Shown: piece after piece, positions 19,075-28,073 of the stretch
Position numbering within the stretch: the first letter of the stretch is position 1
Layout of the letters: every line of letters starts with the position of its first letter
Position numbers and translations under genes: made by a program
Source: Lysobacteraceae bacterium
GTDB lineage: Bacteria; Pseudomonadota; Gammaproteobacteria; Xanthomonadales; Xanthomonadaceae
Direction of reading: 5' to 3'
DNA: 64,000 bases
NCBI GenBank assembly: GCA_031263725.1
Contig: JAISFF010000036.1
Span: 1 to 64,000, forward strand
Notes under the pieces: model-generated
Told to the model about the DNA's origin: nothing
Seen by the model: the letters and a program-made list of their open reading frames with translations, nothing else
Databases searched by the model: none

Positions 19075-20331
19075 CTATGGCGGTGATCCGGCGCACCAGG
19101 CGGCCGCGCCGCGGCCGGCACGCAGGCCGCTGGCAAAACAGGCGGTCAGCAGATAGCCGCCGGTGGGGGCTTCCCAGTCCAGCATTTCGCCGGCGCAGAA
19201 TACGCCGGGCAGGGAATGCAGCATCAACGATTCGTCCATCGCTTCCAGACGCACGCCACCGGCGCTGCTGATCGCCTCGGCCAGCGGGCGTGTCCGCAGC
19301 AGCCGCAATGGCAGATGTTTCAGTGTCGCGGCCAGCCGCGTCATGTCTTCGCCAGCCTGTTTGCCCAGAACTTCGTACACCAGCGCGGTCCTGACGCCGC
19401 CGATGCCCGCTTGCCGGCGCAGATGCTCGCTCAGGGAACGGCCGCCGCGCGGCTTGCCGAGGTCCGAGGCCAGCCGTTCCGGCGTGCGGCCGGGCGCCAG
19501 GTCCAGATGAAGCATGGCGTGGCCCTGCTGCACGATCCGTTCGCGCAGATCGGCGCAGAGCGCGTAGATGAGGCCACCTTCGATGCCATTGGCGGTGATC
19601 ACGCATTCGCCCTGCAGCGAGTGCGGGCCGTTCGCGTCCGTCCACTGTGCAACGACCGGCTTCAGTGGCGCGCCGGCATGGCGCTGTGCGAAGTGTTCGC
19701 TCCAGTCGATATCGAAACCGCAATTGGCCGGCTGCAATGGTGCGATGTCGATACCGCGTTGCCGCAGCATCTCCACCCAGCGCCCGTCCGAACCCAACTG
19801 CGGCCAACTGCCGCCGCCCAGCGCGAGTACCGTGGCGGTGGCGTCCGCGACGATCTCGCCCTGCGGGGTGGCAAAACGCAGTGCGCCGTCCGCGCTCCAG
19901 CCGAGCCAGCGATGCTGCACATGGAAGCCGACTCCGTTTTCGCGCAGCCGCCGAACCCAGGCGCGCAGCAGCGGCGCGGCTTTGCGATCCATCGGGAAAA
20001 CACGGCCGGAACTGCCGATGTAGGTTTCCACTCCCAATTCGTGCGCCCATCGGCGCAGGTCCTCGGCGCCGAAGTCGGCCAGCCATCGGCCGACCTGCGT
20101 CTGGCGTTCGCGGTAGCGGGTGACGAACAGATCGGGCGGATCGGAATGGGTGAGATTGAGCCCGCCCTTGCCGGCGATCAGGAACTTGCGTCCGACCGAT
20201 CCGTTGGCGTCGTAGACGCTCACCGGCAGTCCGACCGCACGCACGGCCTCGGCGGCCATCAGGCCGGCCGGACCGCTGCCGATCACCGCCACGCGCGGCG
20301 CGGATTTCAAGCCGTCGGACATCGTTGCCAT
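19075..20331 (-). CDS. HI0933/YhiN-like FAD-dependent oxidoreductase (TIGR03862-type)
   Basis: 418-aa flavoprotein. The N-terminal Rossmann motif RVAVIGSGPAGLMAAEAVRA is followed by GRKFLIAGKGGLNLTHSD, the signature of the HI0933/YhiN family. The C-terminal FAD segment PGVFCAGEMLDWEAPTGGYLLTACFASG is intact. The start at 20331 is preferred over 20388 because AAGG lies just upstream and the longer version would overlap the FKBP gene; 20322 is also possible. It lies 7 bp after the FKBP gene on the same strand. Physiological substrate is unknown for the family. Confidence 0.88.
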   Translation of the reverse strand: MATMSDGLKSAPRVAVIGSGPAGLMAAEAVRAVGLPVSVYDANGSVGRKFLIAGKGGLNLTHSDPPDLFVTRYRERQTQVGRWLADFGAEDLRRWAHELGVETYIGSSGRVFPMDRKAAPLLRAWVRRLRENGVGFHVQHRWLGWSADGALRFATPQGEIVADATATVLALGGGSWPQLGSDGRWVEMLRQRGIDIAPLQPANCGFDIDWSEHFAQRHAGAPLKPVVAQWTDANGPHSLQGECVITANGIEGGLIYALCADLRERIVQQGHAMLHLDLAPGRTPERLASDLGKPRGGRSLSEHLRRQAGIGGVRTALVYEVLGKQAGEDMTRLAATLKHLPLRLLRTRPLAEAISSAGGVRLEAMDESLMLHSLPGVFCAGEMLDWEAPTGGYLLTACFASGLRAGRGAAAWCAGSPP

Positions 20332-20338
20332 CGCCTTA

Positions 20339-20794
20339 TCAGTTCGGCTGCGCGTCCAGCAGTTCCACCTCGAACAACAGTGCGGCATTGGGTGGAATCA
20401 CGCCGCCGGCGCCGCTGGCGCCATAGGCCATGTCCGCCGGAATGATCAGGACGCGCTTGCCGCCGACCTGCATGCCGGCGACGCCCTCGTCCCAACCGCG
20501 GATGACGCGGCCACGGCCGAGCGGGAAAGCGAAAGGCGTACCGCGATCGAACGAGCTATCGAACTTGCGGCCGCGGTGATCGGTCACGCTCTCGTCGTAC
20601 AGGTAACCGGTGTAGTGCACGGTGACCTGCTGGCCCGCTTTCGCGGTCGCGCCCTGGCCGACGACCTCGTCGATGATGCGCAGCCCGGTGATGGGCGCGA
20701 CGGCGGAAGGGCTCTGCGGGACGGATTCGGTCGTCGCTGCGTTGGTGCAGCCGCAGACCAGCAGCAGCGTGAAAGCGATCGGTAGAAGGCGCAT
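20339..20794 (-). CDS. FKBP-type peptidyl-prolyl isomerase lipoprotein
   Basis: 151-aa envelope lipoprotein. The signal [16 protein letters not shown] points to lipidation at Cys16. Then a single FKBP domain: [50 protein letters not shown] and IPADMAYG, with [15 protein letters not shown] at the end. These include the aromatic residues lining the proline pocket. It probably folds periplasmic or outer-membrane proteins. The downstream flavoprotein follows in 7 bp. Confidence 0.93.
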   Translation of the reverse strand: MRLLPIAFTLLLVCGCTNAATTESVPQSPSAVAPITGLRIIDEVVGQGATAKAGQQVTVHYTGYLYDESVTDHRGRKFDSSFDRGTPFAFPLGRGRVIRGWDEGVAGMQVGGKRVLIIPADMAYGASGAGGVIPPNAALLFEVELLDAQPN

Positions 20795-20936
20795 GTTTCA
20801 ATCCTGGACGGGGAAATATCAAGACTAGCGCATTGACAAGGGACTTCGGAGTCATACGCCTGCGATATGCGTCCTGCGGACGGCGAACGGGCCGGAGAAT
20901 CCGGCGATAGGAGCATCCGCGGACGAGACGCGATGC

Positions 20937-21382
20937 TCAGGACTTCCGCGTCCACGGCGTGTGGGTCAATCCGGGCAGCATACCTTCCGGGCTGAGGAAA
21001 CGGGTGACGATCTCGCCCCACGGCTCGGTGCGCGTTTTGGCCAGCAGGGGATAGCCGGCCGCTTTCAGCGTGGCGGTGGCGCTCTCGATGTCGCTCACAT
21101 CCAGCTCCATCCGGGACTGCGGAACCGGCAGATCGGCCAGCCAGTCCGGAGTGCCGAAGCCGGGTTGCGCGGTGTGTTCCGGCGGCCGCAAGACGAAACG
21201 CCTGACGCCGTCGATGCGGTCGCTGTGCGGGTATCCCTGATTGCCCTGCATGCTTTCCAGAGAGGCGGATGCGATTGGTCCTGATGCAATGTGCGGCTGA
21301 ATTCCTGGCCGGCCGAGGTCGTGACGGGGCCGAAACCGGCGACGAACAACACTTCGATATCGGTGATCGGATCGGGTTGCAT
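20937..21382 (-). pseudogene. VOC/glyoxalase-fold protein gene, frameshifted
   Basis: The N-terminal part, starting at ATG 21380-21382, reads QPDPITDIEVLFVAGFGPVT, a typical VOC opening. The C-terminal part, with GYPHSDRIDGVRRF, FGTPDWLADLPVPQSRMELD and GEIVTRFLSPEGMLPGLTHT, lies in a different frame. The spacing between halves matches an intact family member, so a single-base indel around 21260-21310 splits the gene. Metal and substrate residues cannot be assigned confidently. It could be a sequencing error or a young pseudogene. Confidence 0.75.
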
Positions 21383-21533
21383 CGCGGCATCTCCGGATGC
21401 TGAGCGGCCAGGCAAGCATTGCGATATGACTAAGGATGCCCGTCTGAATGGACGAATCCGCGGCGTCCGAACAGGAAATGTGCGGATTTCTGAGCATTGG
21501 CGCTGGTCCTGTGGACGCAAAACCCGGATAATG

Positions 21534-21570
21534 CACAAAAGCCGGTCGGGGATTCCGTCCGGCTTTTGTG
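21534..21570. terminator. Bidirectional hairpin terminator, apparently orphan
   Basis: CACAAAAGCCGG and CCGGCTTTTGTG form a perfect 12-bp stem around a 13-nt loop that can pair further (CGG/CCG). With A- and T-rich outer arms it can terminate on either strand. No intact gene ends at it: the VOC relic runs away from it and purA starts 276 bp downstream. Confidence 0.7.
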
Positions 21571-21619
21571 CTGTCTATGGTTCGCGAACACCGAATGGCG
21601 GCATGGAAGTCGTCCCGGC

Positions 21620-21690
21620 GGGCATCCGGACCGGTTCGGCGCGGAGTATGCAATGGGTTGGTCAGTCATGGTGTTGCGCGCTCGGTGGAA
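21620..21690 (+). repeat. Decayed duplicate of the purA translation-start region
   Basis: About 70 bp here align without gaps to 21813-21883 at a constant offset of 193 bp. A 19-bp identical core, CGCGGAGTATGCAATGGGT, spans the ribosome site and start codon. This copy's frame begins MGWSVMVL, against MGQSVVVL in purA, then diverges. It is a broken extra copy of the purA leader and first dozen codons. Confidence 0.8.
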
Positions 21691-21698
21691 GCGAGTGA

Positions 21699-23138
<1,440 letters not shown>

Positions 23139-23182
23139 GCGATTCAGGAAAACCGGACAAGGCGGTTTGGGTAATCTCCCCA

Positions 23183-23445
23183 TGGGTTAGCTGACCTCGG
23201 AAGTGGAATTTTCTCGTACCCTGACTCGAGGAGGTTCCATGAAGAAGTCCCGTTTCACCGACAGCCAGATCATTGCCGTACTCACGCAGGCCGAGGCTGG
23301 CACGCCGATACCCGAGTTGTGCCGCGAACACGGCGTCAGTTCGGCCACGTTCCACGAGTGGCGCAGCAAGTTCGGTGGCATGGACGCGTCGCTGATGTCC
23401 CCGCTCTTGGTCAAGGGGCGCAGGATGTTGCGGCTGGAAGGTTGA
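23183..23445 (+). mobile_element. IS3-family insertion sequence relic (orfA 5' end)
   Basis: The frame from ATG 23239 reads KKSRFTDSQIIAVLTQAEAG, then TPIPELCREHGVSSATFHEW and RSKFGGMDASLM, the OrfA helix-turn-helix protein of IS3-group elements. It then degenerates to a short unrelated tail and stops at 23443-23445. The upstream bases 23190-23238, including CTGACCTCGGAAGTGGAATTTTC and the GAGGAGG ribosome site, look like the original left end. No orfB or right inverted repeat is present. It sits at the border between purA and the T6SS cluster. Confidence 0.85.
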
Positions 23446-23507
23446 GGCGTAACGGGATAGGCGGTTGTTCGGAGGCGGTCAATGCCTCACGCAGCGATGC
23501 CCCTATC

Positions 23508-23531
23508 CAAAAAAAACCCTCATGGCAGGGT
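23508..23531 (-). terminator. Intrinsic terminator overlapping the tssL stop codon
   Basis: On the minus strand ACCCT-GCCATG-AGGGT is followed by eight T (A-run 23509-23516). The tssL TGA (23520-23522) lies inside the hairpin. It ends the tssJ-tssK-tssL transcript. Confidence 0.8.
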
Positions 23532-24314
23532 GATGGTGATATGCGCGGTGCGCGCTGGAAGCTGTACCACATCCTGATAGGCGGCCAGTTGGGTATCGGT
23601 CTGGCGACCCAGCAGGGTGCTGAAAACGATATAGCCGAGCAGGCCGGCTACCGCCAGCACCAGCGCCGGCGCCCATAACGGCACCACGCGGCGGAGCGCA
23701 TGCGCGACATTGTCCGGTGTCGGCCAGTACGGGGCGAAACCCACCCGCTTGCCCTTGAGCAGGGCGATTTCGTCACCCAGACGGGCGGTCAGATAGCCCA
23801 GTTTCTCCAGTCCTTCGAGTCGGTACTTGCCTTCGAAACCAAGCAGCAGGCAGTAGTGGTAAACCTCCAGCGACGACAGCCGCGGCGCGCCCTGGGCGCG
23901 CAGGTCTTCCAGGCGATCGAAGAAGTGCTCGCCGGCCAGGTTCTCGCTGAACAGGCGCAATTGCAGCGGGCTGCGCTCCCAATCGTCGCGGATCGGCGAG
24001 GGTTGCGAGAGGATGGCCTCGTCCACCGCGGCGCAGAAGGCGTATTGGGCGGCGTAAATGTCTTCGGCGCAGATATCCAGTTTGGCAGCGCCGTGCTCGA
24101 CCTTGTCCAGGAACGATTGGATCGAGGTGACGAAGTGCTCGGCGTCGGTCGGCAACTGACCGCGCTTGAGCAGCATCAGGAGGTAGAAACCGTCTGCCAT
24201 CAGATCCAGCAGGCTGCGTGGGGCGTTGGGCAGAGCGCCGTCCGGACCGGGTCGGGCGTCGGCCCTGGACGGCACAGGGGCAGCGGCGGTGGATGGGTAC
24301 GATCGGTTCATCAT
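23520..24314 (-). CDS. tssL: T6SS membrane-complex protein TssL (DotU family)
   Basis: 264-aa inner-membrane protein of the TssJLM complex. The cytoplasmic DotU domain covers about residues 35-220 (SLLDLMADGFYLLMLLKRG, YAFCAAVDEAILSQPS, LEVYHYCLLLGFEGKYRL). The single transmembrane helix (APALVLAVAGLLGYIVFSTLLG) is near the C-terminus. There is no C-terminal peptidoglycan-binding extension; the separate OmpA-like protein at 43434 probably supplies that. Its ATG overlaps the tssK stop (ATGA). Confidence 0.95.
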   Translation of the reverse strand: MMNRSYPSTAAAPVPSRADARPGPDGALPNAPRSLLDLMADGFYLLMLLKRGQLPTDAEHFVTSIQSFLDKVEHGAAKLDICAEDIYAAQYAFCAAVDEAILSQPSPIRDDWERSPLQLRLFSENLAGEHFFDRLEDLRAQGAPRLSSLEVYHYCLLLGFEGKYRLEGLEKLGYLTARLGDEIALLKGKRVGFAPYWPTPDNVAHALRRVVPLWAPALVLAVAGLLGYIVFSTLLGRQTDTQLAAYQDVVQLPARTAHITITLP

Positions 24315-25642
24315 TGGGTCAGGGCGATGAGTTCGAGCTTGAGTTCACGAATGCCCGAAGGCACGTAAATGGTGATCGACTCGGCCTTGAGCATACGCTC
24401 GTAAAGCGGCCCGCGCGGCTCGATGGCGAAATAGTGGCTGCCGGGGCGGACGGGAATGGCGGCGGGCACCTGAGCGGCATGGGTGAGTTTGACGCCAGGC
24501 AAGGCCGACAGCACGAACTTGTCGACATCGTCCGGTGCGCCGACTTTGAAACGGGTGGGTACGCTTTGTACCAGTTCTGGACCGGGCAGATCGGCGGCTA
24601 CACCCAGGTAGAACGCGGAATGGGCGTCGATGCGCTGGGAATCGATCCGGCCCAGATGGAAGGAAGGCTTGACCTCGGTCAGGGCGATCGAGAAGTAGCG
24701 CTCAGAGATCACCGTGTCGAGCAGTTCACGGATCATCCTGAACAGGGTTTCGAAACCGGTCTGCGGCGTGGTGTGCTGATAAGTTGGCAGGTCGGCTAGC
24801 GTGTAGGCCTTGGAGAAGGTCATCAGCCCGCCGGCGACCCGGGCCAGCTCCTGGAACAGCCGCTCGGGCGACAGGCCCGGATGCCGGTACAGATGGGACA
24901 GCGAGGCAAAGGCCGCATTGGCGGTGTGCAACAGCCAGAACGAGGCGATGTCTCCCGAGCGGAACTCGACGATATGCTGGGAAACCTCCCGATGGGTGCC
25001 AAACAGGGCATCGGTCTTGGCTTGCAAGGCGTCGAGCAGTCTTCGCACATGCAGCAGCAGGGTAGGCGACGCCGACAGACTGACAAGTGGCGGGATGAAC
25101 TCGTCATCGAGTTCGAAACCGCCTGTCGACGTGCGCCGGATGCGGGCAACCGGCACGGTGCTGAACGCATCGCGAGGCTCGTCCTCGGTCAGCAGGCGGA
25201 CGGTTTTGCACAGGAAACCGAGCTCCGCCTCGTCGGCGTCAGTGTAGATATCCGGCGTGGAGCGCTGCGTTTGCACGAACCGTGTCGAGCCTTTTGCATC
25301 TGTGCCGCAGTTGCCGCCATGCGGCCGCAACAGAGGCAGGGCAAGGTAGATGGTTGTAGCCTGGGTTCCGTCGGCCAGTTCATTGAGCGAAAGCGCCTCG
25401 GGCAGTTCGTCGGCCTGGGGAGCAGCATACTGCTCGCCGTCGGGGAATATGGCGGCGACATCCAGAAGCCTGACGGTTCCGCTGGGCAGACTCAGCACGT
25501 CGATCCGGCAGTTGCGAAGTCCCCAGGCATAAGGATGCAGGGACGCCGCTGTCTGGCGCAGGCGCGCCTCGTGGTAGGCATCCTGTTGCTGGAAATGCTG
25601 GGGACGCAGGAACAGTCCCTCACCCCAAAATACCTTGCCCAT
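24311..25642 (-). CDS. tssK: T6SS baseplate protein TssK
   Basis: About 443 aa from ATG 25642, where MGKVFWGEGLFLRPQHFQQQDAYHE gives the normal TssK N-terminus. An upstream in-frame ATG at 25696 would add 18 atypical residues. TssK is the trimeric adaptor linking the TssEFG wedge to TssL/TssM. Visible family blocks are RLRQTAASLHPYAWGLRNC, HYFAIEPRGPLYERML and the C-terminal SITIYVPSGIRELKLELIAL. Coupled to tssL downstream. Confidence 0.94.
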   Translation of the reverse strand: MGKVFWGEGLFLRPQHFQQQDAYHEARLRQTAASLHPYAWGLRNCRIDVLSLPSGTVRLLDVAAIFPDGEQYAAPQADELPEALSLNELADGTQATTIYLALPLLRPHGGNCGTDAKGSTRFVQTQRSTPDIYTDADEAELGFLCKTVRLLTEDEPRDAFSTVPVARIRRTSTGGFELDDEFIPPLVSLSASPTLLLHVRRLLDALQAKTDALFGTHREVSQHIVEFRSGDIASFWLLHTANAAFASLSHLYRHPGLSPERLFQELARVAGGLMTFSKAYTLADLPTYQHTTPQTGFETLFRMIRELLDTVISERYFSIALTEVKPSFHLGRIDSQRIDAHSAFYLGVAADLPGPELVQSVPTRFKVGAPDDVDKFVLSALPGVKLTHAAQVPAAIPVRPGSHYFAIEPRGPLYERMLKAESITIYVPSGIRELKLELIALTQ

Positions 25643-25819
25643 CCGGATGTTGCCCTCGTACCTTTCGGTGCCGTTTGCCTGGATCTGGCGTGGCACGATG
25701 CCCGGCAGATCTCAACTTGACCCATGTCGGAACTCTAATTCGACTTGGCGTAAGCGGCTGCCGCAGCCTTATCGCTTAGCGTCGAAGAATACTACATAGT
25801 GTGAAATGTGGCGCATGGT

Positions 25820-26416
25820 TCATTCGCCGATGCACTTGGCAGTTGCAAGACTATGGGGTTCTTCATTCAATTGGGTGATCAGCGAGCCGCTCGTGCTGGT
25901 CAGGGCACAGGCATGGAGGCCAATCGTGATGCCCTTCTTGACCGACGCGGCGCTGTCAAAAGCGAGTCGCCAACGGTTCTGAGCAGGTGCGCGGAACAGC
26001 GCAACGATGCCAAGGACTTCGGCGTCGGCGGGCAGCCGCTCGGTAATCTCGTGGCGTTGCCCGGGTTGCAGGACGATTTCGGTAGTACCGATCAGGTCGT
26101 CGCCGAATGCAGCCCGCTCCGAGGCTTCATCCAGAAATGCGGAGAAGGGCGCCTGTTCGAAACGCTGCGCCTGACGCAGGCGGTAAATGCGAACGACCAC
26201 CGCAAGCGCCTGTCCATCATTGCCCGAATTGAGGTTGGCGCCCGCATAGAGGCTGACCGGAATCTCCTTCGGCGCGTCCGCCGCGCGCCGCAATCCAACG
26301 GCTTCCAGCACCTTTGCTAGCGGCCCTCCGGAGGGGCTTCCTCCCGAACTTGCGCAGCCTCCGAGGGCCAGGACCAGGGTAGCCACAATCATGGCACGGG
26401 CAATGCCTGTACCCAT
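25820..26416 (-). CDS. tssJ: T6SS outer-membrane lipoprotein TssJ
   Basis: About 198 aa from ATG 26416; a 26455 start is open but would lengthen the signal. The signal MGTGIARAMIVATLVLALGGC places lipidation at Cys21. The mature part has the TssJ transthyretin-like pattern EIPVSLYAGANLNSGNDGQALAVVVRIYRLRQAQRFEQAPF and LLPADAEVLGIVALFRAP-type strands. It anchors TssM to the outer membrane. First gene of the minus-strand tssJKL unit. Confidence 0.93.
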   Translation of the reverse strand: MGTGIARAMIVATLVLALGGCASSGGSPSGGPLAKVLEAVGLRRAADAPKEIPVSLYAGANLNSGNDGQALAVVVRIYRLRQAQRFEQAPFSAFLDEASERAAFGDDLIGTTEIVLQPGQRHEITERLPADAEVLGIVALFRAPAQNRWRLAFDSAASVKKGITIGLHACALTSTSGSLITQLNEEPHSLATAKCIGE

Positions 26417-26903
26417 CTGGGTCTTATACCGGAGGGTATCGCAAATTGTCATCACGTGATTCCTATTTGTACTGCGGGGACTTCGGACAGCTTCTTGGGG
26501 GGCTGTGCTGGCTCAGGCCTTGGCGGTTCCAAGCGTGATACACATGACTTAGGCATGATCGCAGGGGCTGAATCTGTGGGAAGCGTCTCAGTTTGAATTC
26601 GCCATTTCGTAGCCTGATGACAGGCGCATACCGCTAGTCATTTGAAATATATACATTTTATTTAACCGGCATTCCGATCAATTCGACGGTTTCGTGCCCC
26701 CGCCTGCGATGTCATTATCACCCTGACTTTGAACTTTGGCACGAGTGATATTTATCTTGCTTCTTGCTTCTTGCTTCTTGCTGTATTCGCTGTAATCTAG
26801 CACGGCATCTTTGGCGCGCTGCAGTAGCAACACTTGCTCGGTGCGGGACCAATTGCGATGGCATTTATGGATTTCGAACACTATCTCGTAGGGGTATGAG
26901 GGC
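26417..26903. other. 487-bp divergent, AT-rich T6SS control region
   Basis: Separates tssJ (minus) from the TPR lipoprotein-tssB unit (plus), so it must hold both promoters. Base composition is clearly more AT-rich than the flanks. It includes a 7-bp tandem repeat (CTTGCTT units, 26756-26785) and a possible 75-codon minus-strand ORF. No sigma54 -24/-12 pair was recognised. Confidence 0.5.
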
Positions 26904-26905
26904 AT
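26678..26905 (-). CDS. Possible 75-aa small protein, unknown
   Basis: Open frame starting on the same CATG used by the oppositely oriented TPR lipoprotein gene. It has mixed polar and hydrophobic composition (EIVFEIHKCHRNWSRTEQVL), and its middle (KKQEARSKI) is encoded by 7-bp tandem repeats. Codon choice is only partly like the neighbours. No domain is recognised. It may be a real small protein, a decayed fragment or chance. Confidence 0.25.
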   Translation of the reverse strand: MPSYPYEIVFEIHKCHRNWSRTEQVLLLQRAKDAVLDYSEYSKKQEARSKINITRAKVQSQGDNDIAGGGTKPSN

Positions 26906-27524
26906 GTGCGTAATTCGCTATTCGCCAAAGCTGGTATGGGTGCTGTTGCCGCTCGCACTTGTGTTGGTGGGGTGTGCCACGACCTCGGACTCGCGGGAAG
27001 TCCGCTCGCCTGCATTTGATCGCCTGATGGCCGCAGGCGATACGCAGTTGGCCAATGGCGCATTCGATGCGGCATTGAGCACTTACAAGGAGGCTGCCCA
27101 GGCGGATCCAACTAGGAAGGAGCCTTGGGTACGCAGTGCGCAACTGTATTTCGATAGTGGCAATTATGGGCGTGCGATCGCAGCGGCTGAAGAAGTCCTG
27201 CAGCGTGACCCCACTGATGCAGTGGCTGACAGCGTGCTGACCGTGGGAGGGTTGCGCATTGCCATCAAATCCCTGAACCGGCTCCAGGCCAATGGCACGC
27301 TTTCGAGTGAGACGGCCCGCCTGGAAGCCAGACAGCTGGCTGCTGTGATGCGGGCGACCTTGGACGATTCGGTGCTTGCCCCTGCGCCAGCCGCACGCAG
27401 GACTAATCGTCGCGCCCCTGCGGCTGCCACACCACCGCGGCCGCAACGGACAACTCCGGCTGAGACGCCGCCGGCAACTGACAATGATCCGTTCAGGAGA
27501 CTGCGTCAGTCGGGCAACAATTGA
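26904..27524 (+). CDS. T6SS-associated TPR lipoprotein
   Basis: 206-aa lipoprotein. The signal VWVLLPLALVLVGC points to lipidation at Cys24. About two tetratricopeptide repeats follow at residues 40-105 (RLMAAGDTQLANGAFDAALSTYKEAAQADPTRKEPW, QLYFDSGNYGRAIAAAEEVLQRDPTD), then a Pro/Ala/Thr-rich tail. It precedes tssB by 42 bp and so belongs to the sheath operon. The role is unknown; a TPR lipoprotein could scaffold or pilot assembly of the membrane complex (inference). Confidence 0.72.
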   Translation: MCVIRYSPKLVWVLLPLALVLVGCATTSDSREVRSPAFDRLMAAGDTQLANGAFDAALSTYKEAAQADPTRKEPWVRSAQLYFDSGNYGRAIAAAEEVLQRDPTDAVADSVLTVGGLRIAIKSLNRLQANGTLSSETARLEARQLAAVMRATLDDSVLAPAPAARRTNRRAPAAATPPRPQRTTPAETPPATDNDPFRRLRQSGNN

Positions 27525-27566
27525 TTCCCCATACCATTTCCTCGGTTGCATTGGAGAACAGTGATC

Positions 27567-28070
27567 ATGGCCAAGAAGGAAAGCGTTCAGAAGCGTCTGC
27601 AGAAGATACGTCCGCCACGCGTGCAGTTGACCTACGACGTGGAGAAGGGTGACGCGATTGAGGAGAAGGAGATCCCGTTCGTGGTGGGTGTGCTGGGTGA
27701 TTTCAGCGGCAACCCGGAACAACCGCTGTCCAGGATCAAGGATCGCAAGTTCGTCAATGTCGATCTGGACAATTTCGACGAGGTGCTGGAAGGCATGGCG
27801 CCTCGTGCCGTCTTTCGCGTATCCAACAAGCTGACCGAGGAAGGCGGCGAAATAGGAGTGGAGTTGAACTTCAAGTCGATCAACGATTTCCGCCCGGAAT
27901 CGGTGGTTGAACAGGTGGAGCCGTTGCGCAGGCTGCTCGAAGCGCGTTCGAAGCTGGCTGACCTCCGCAACAAGATCGCCGGCAACGAGAAGCTCGAGGA
28001 TCTGCTCAATGATGTGCTCGCCAACACTGAGCAGCTTAAGAAGCTGGGTCAGGCCGATTCGCAGGAGTAA
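27567..28070 (+). CDS. tssB: T6SS contractile sheath small subunit TssB (VipA)
   Basis: 167 aa. Family hallmarks are SVQKRLQKIRPPRVQLTYDVE, KEIPFVVGVLGDFSGNP, FVNVDLDNFDEVL and EIGVELNFKSINDF. TssB pairs with TssC to build the contractile sheath. ATG 27567 with GGAGAACAG upstream; tssC follows after 3 bp. Confidence 0.98.
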   Translation: MAKKESVQKRLQKIRPPRVQLTYDVEKGDAIEEKEIPFVVGVLGDFSGNPEQPLSRIKDRKFVNVDLDNFDEVLEGMAPRAVFRVSNKLTEEGGEIGVELNFKSINDFRPESVVEQVEPLRRLLEARSKLADLRNKIAGNEKLEDLLNDVLANTEQLKKLGQADSQE

Positions 28071-28073
28071 ACA

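Noticed and set aside
26700-26800. Sigma54 -24/-12 promoter from a TGGCAC and a TTGC
   Set aside because: The elements are too far apart to form a functional pair.
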